Part shown: in pieces, positions 24,076-25,696 of the stretch
Position numbering within the stretch: position 1 is the first letter of the stretch
Layout: the number at the start of each line of letters is the position of its first letter
NCBI GenBank assembly: GCA_016938395.1
Contig: JAFGUS010000156.1
Coordinates: forward strand, 1-25,696
Reading direction: 5' to 3'
Length of the DNA stretch: 25,696 nt
Source of the DNA: Coriobacteriia bacterium
Lineage (GTDB): Bacteria; Actinomycetota; Coriobacteriia; Anaerosomatales; Anaerosomataceae
The notes under the pieces: model-generated
What the model was told of the DNA's origin: nothing
Database searches by the model: none
The model's input: the letters and a program-made list of their open reading frames with translations, nothing else
Made by a program: the position numbers and the translations under genes

Positions 24076-25696
24076 TGCGACGGATCGGCCTCTATGCCGA
24101 CGTGCACGGGAACGTCCTCGCTCTCGAGGCCGTGATTTCGGACATGTCGGCCGAGGGCGTGTCCGAGCGCTACTGTCTCGGCGACCTGGTGGGGTACGGC
24201 CCCTGGCCGGGCGAGGCCATCGAGCTCGTGCGCTCACTCGGCGACCCGGTGGTGCAGGGCAACTACGACCGGGCGCTCGGTGGGCGGTTGCGCGAGCCGG
24301 GGACGCATTTCGGCTCCCCACAGGAAACGCTCGACGGTGCCGAGTCGTACGCGTATACGATCGCCCATACCGACCGTCTCCACCGGCGCTACCTGTCGCG
24401 TCTGCCGCGGGAGATCACCATCACCGAGCGCGGCACGCACGTGTATCTGTGTCACGGCAGCCCGCGACGGCTCACCGAGGTCGTGGCTCCCGACGCCCCA
24501 CCCGGACTGCTCGTGTCGCTCGTGCGCCAGACGGGTGCGGACGTCGTCTGCTCCGGACACTCGCACATTCCCTTCCACCGCTCCATCCCCACCGAACGCG
24601 GTACCGTCCACTGGGTGAACGCCGGCTCGGTCGGTCGTCCGCGAGACGGGGACCCGCGTGCGTGCTGGATTGAGCTCGTCATGGGTGAGCACGACGAGGT
24701 CGTGTCACTCACGCCCGATGATCTCTCGACCAGGCGGATCGGTGAGACCGACCTCTGGCTCGGAGTACGTATCAACCGCGTCACGTACGACGTGGACGCG
24801 GTCGTCCGCGCCATGGTGGAGCGGGGGCTGCCCGCCACGCTGGCATCTGCGCTCCGCACTGGCTCCGAGGAGTGTCGCGTGCTCGCGCCGACGAGCAGTA
24901 CCGAGTCGGTCGAGCCGGACGAGTGGCTCGAAGACGAGCACGGGACACACCCTCCCGAGGCATTCTGTGGTGCGGCGCCCTGCACGAGCGACGACCGGCG
25001 CTGTACGTGCGTGCTGCCCGATCGCATCGCCGCCTACGAGGCTTTCGCCGAGGCCTTCAGCGTGGACGGCTCGGCTATCGCGGACGTGATCGAGCGCCTC
25101 GCGGCGTCCATGAACTCGTGCCGCGACAACCCTCACATCGACGAGGCGGCGATTGTGCGGGCGCGGGAGAGCGCGCGCGCCGCGGCACGGACGGAAGTGG
25201 GCGCCGCGGCGTTCGAGGCCGAGCGTCAACGCCTCTACGGCAACAGCCGGGTGTTCGATCCGTTCTCCCACGCGCTGTCTGCAAGCGAACTCACGTACCT
25301 GTCGGGTGACTCAGAGGAGAACGCGGCAGCGATCGCGGCGATTTACGAGACCCACTCGTTCGATCCCGGGCCGTGCGAGCGGGACTGTCTCGGACACATC
25401 TCGGTCGAGTGCCGCTACATGGTGCACTGCCTCACGCGCGTGCACGCCGGTGATATCGGCGGCAGCCACGCAGCCCGGGAGTTCTTCGTGGGACACCTGG
25501 CCGACTGGGCCGTGCTCTTCGCGGTGGTGACCGCACAACAGGCTCAAGAGCCCATCATGCGGTACTTCGGCCTTGCGCTGGATAAGTACCTCATTTGCGA
25601 GGCGGCGACCTTCCGGCACTCGGTGCCGGAGTACTGCGGACTCAGGGAGTCCGAGCCCACGAGCGTGCTATCATCGGCCGACGCGGATCCCGGAGA
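24075..25696 (+). CDS. Metallophosphoesterase - TorD-like chaperone fusion (partial, runs off right edge)
   Basis: ATG 24075 overlaps the metF TGA, and the frame is open for all 540 codons to the edge. Residues 1-262 form a calcineurin-like phosphoesterase of the YfcE/MJ0936 type. Metal ligands are D9 and H11 (YADVHGN), D37 (LGDLVGYG), N63 (GNYD), H127 (CHGSP), H162 and H164 (GHSH), followed by the VNAGSVGRPRDGDPRA signature. This family usually ends near here, at GLPATLASALRTG. A linker follows with four cysteines (C298, C303, C310, C312). Residues about 315-520 look like a TorD/DmsD chaperone, the kind that helps fold molybdo-enzymes: helical, with FDPGPCERDCLGHISVECRYM (429-449) and REFFVGHLADWAVLFA (468-483). 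GC-rich third codon positions continue through the join. The edge is probably close to the true C-terminus. Confidence 0.85.
   Translation, partial: MRRIGLYADVHGNVLALEAVISDMSAEGVSERYCLGDLVGYGPWPGEAIELVRSLGDPVVQGNYDRALGGRLREPGTHFGSPQETLDGAESYAYTIAHTDRLHRRYLSRLPREITITERGTHVYLCHGSPRRLTEVVAPDAPPGLLVSLVRQTGADVVCSGHSHIPFHRSIPTERGTVHWVNAGSVGRPRDGDPRACWIELVMGEHDEVVSLTPDDLSTRRIGETDLWLGVRINRVTYDVDAVVRAMVERGLPATLASALRTGSEECRVLAPTSSTESVEPDEWLEDEHGTHPPEAFCGAAPCTSDDRRCTCVLPDRIAAYEAFAEAFSVDGSAIADVIERLAASMNSCRDNPHIDEAAIVRARESARAAARTEVGAAAFEAERQRLYGNSRVFDPFSHALSASELTYLSGDSEENAAAIAAIYETHSFDPGPCERDCLGHISVECRYMVHCLTRVHAGDIGGSHAAREFFVGHLADWAVLFAVVTAQQAQEPIMRYFGLALDKYLICEAATFRHSVPEYCGLRESEPTSVLSSADADPG

Noticed and set aside
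25664..25696. -10-like TATCAT near the right edge, as promoter of a following gene
   Set aside because: No matching -35 and it lies within the open frame; the window ends too soon to judge.
1..25696. CRISPR arrays, tRNA or rRNA genes, insertion sequences, phage or plasmid genes
   Set aside because: I found no regular short repeats with spacers, no tRNA-like cloverleaf in the gaps, and no transposase, integrase or phage gene.

Overview
The window is high-GC, densely packed bacterial DNA. GTG starts are common, genes overlap by 1-4 bases, and Shine-Dalgarno sites are strong. The gene content suggests an anaerobic actinobacterium near Coriobacteriia/Anaerosomatales: CWB2 cell-wall-binding proteins, a sulfide-based homocysteine synthase with its NIL-ferredoxin, MetV/MetF, and a TorD-type chaperone domain. 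The lineage is an inference; there is no rRNA or marker gene to confirm it.

Left part (1-9,800). Three secreted paralogues (1-1978, 2051-4045, 6866-8824, all minus strand) share one design: signal peptide, beta-propeller-like region of about 310 residues, then three C-terminal CWB2 repeats. Between the second and third lies a plus-strand trio (4230-6781): a SAM-dependent methyltransferase, an N-formylglutamate amidohydrolase-like protein and a GshB-like ATP-grasp ligase. This looks like a small-molecule or peptide-modification operon. Upstream of the third surface protein are a small unknown gene and a GNAT acetyltransferase resembling AAC(6') enzymes.

Middle (9,800-17,200). A cofactor-independent phosphoglycerate mutase/proposed homoserine kinase faces a minus-strand block: a membrane-anchored secreted protein, two ABC exporter half-transporters that look like an asymmetric heterodimer, and a small SHOCT membrane protein. 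An EamA/DMT exporter is next, divergent from a Nudix hydrolase.

Right part (17,716-25,696). A promoter with a perfect -35 lies directly after the Nudix stop codon. It drives a T-box riboswitch whose specifier reads AUG (Met), ending in an intrinsic terminator. Downstream is a tightly coupled operon for methionine: homocysteine synthase (DUF39), NIL-ferredoxin, a small membrane protein, MetH without reactivation domain, MetV and MetF. Together these would turn aspartate semialdehyde and sulfide into homocysteine, then methylate it with methyl-THF. The last gene overlaps the metF stop. It is one uninterrupted reading frame joining a calcineurin-type phosphoesterase to a TorD/DmsD-like chaperone domain through a Cys-rich linker, and it runs off the right edge. 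This fusion and the Met T-box are the most noteworthy items.
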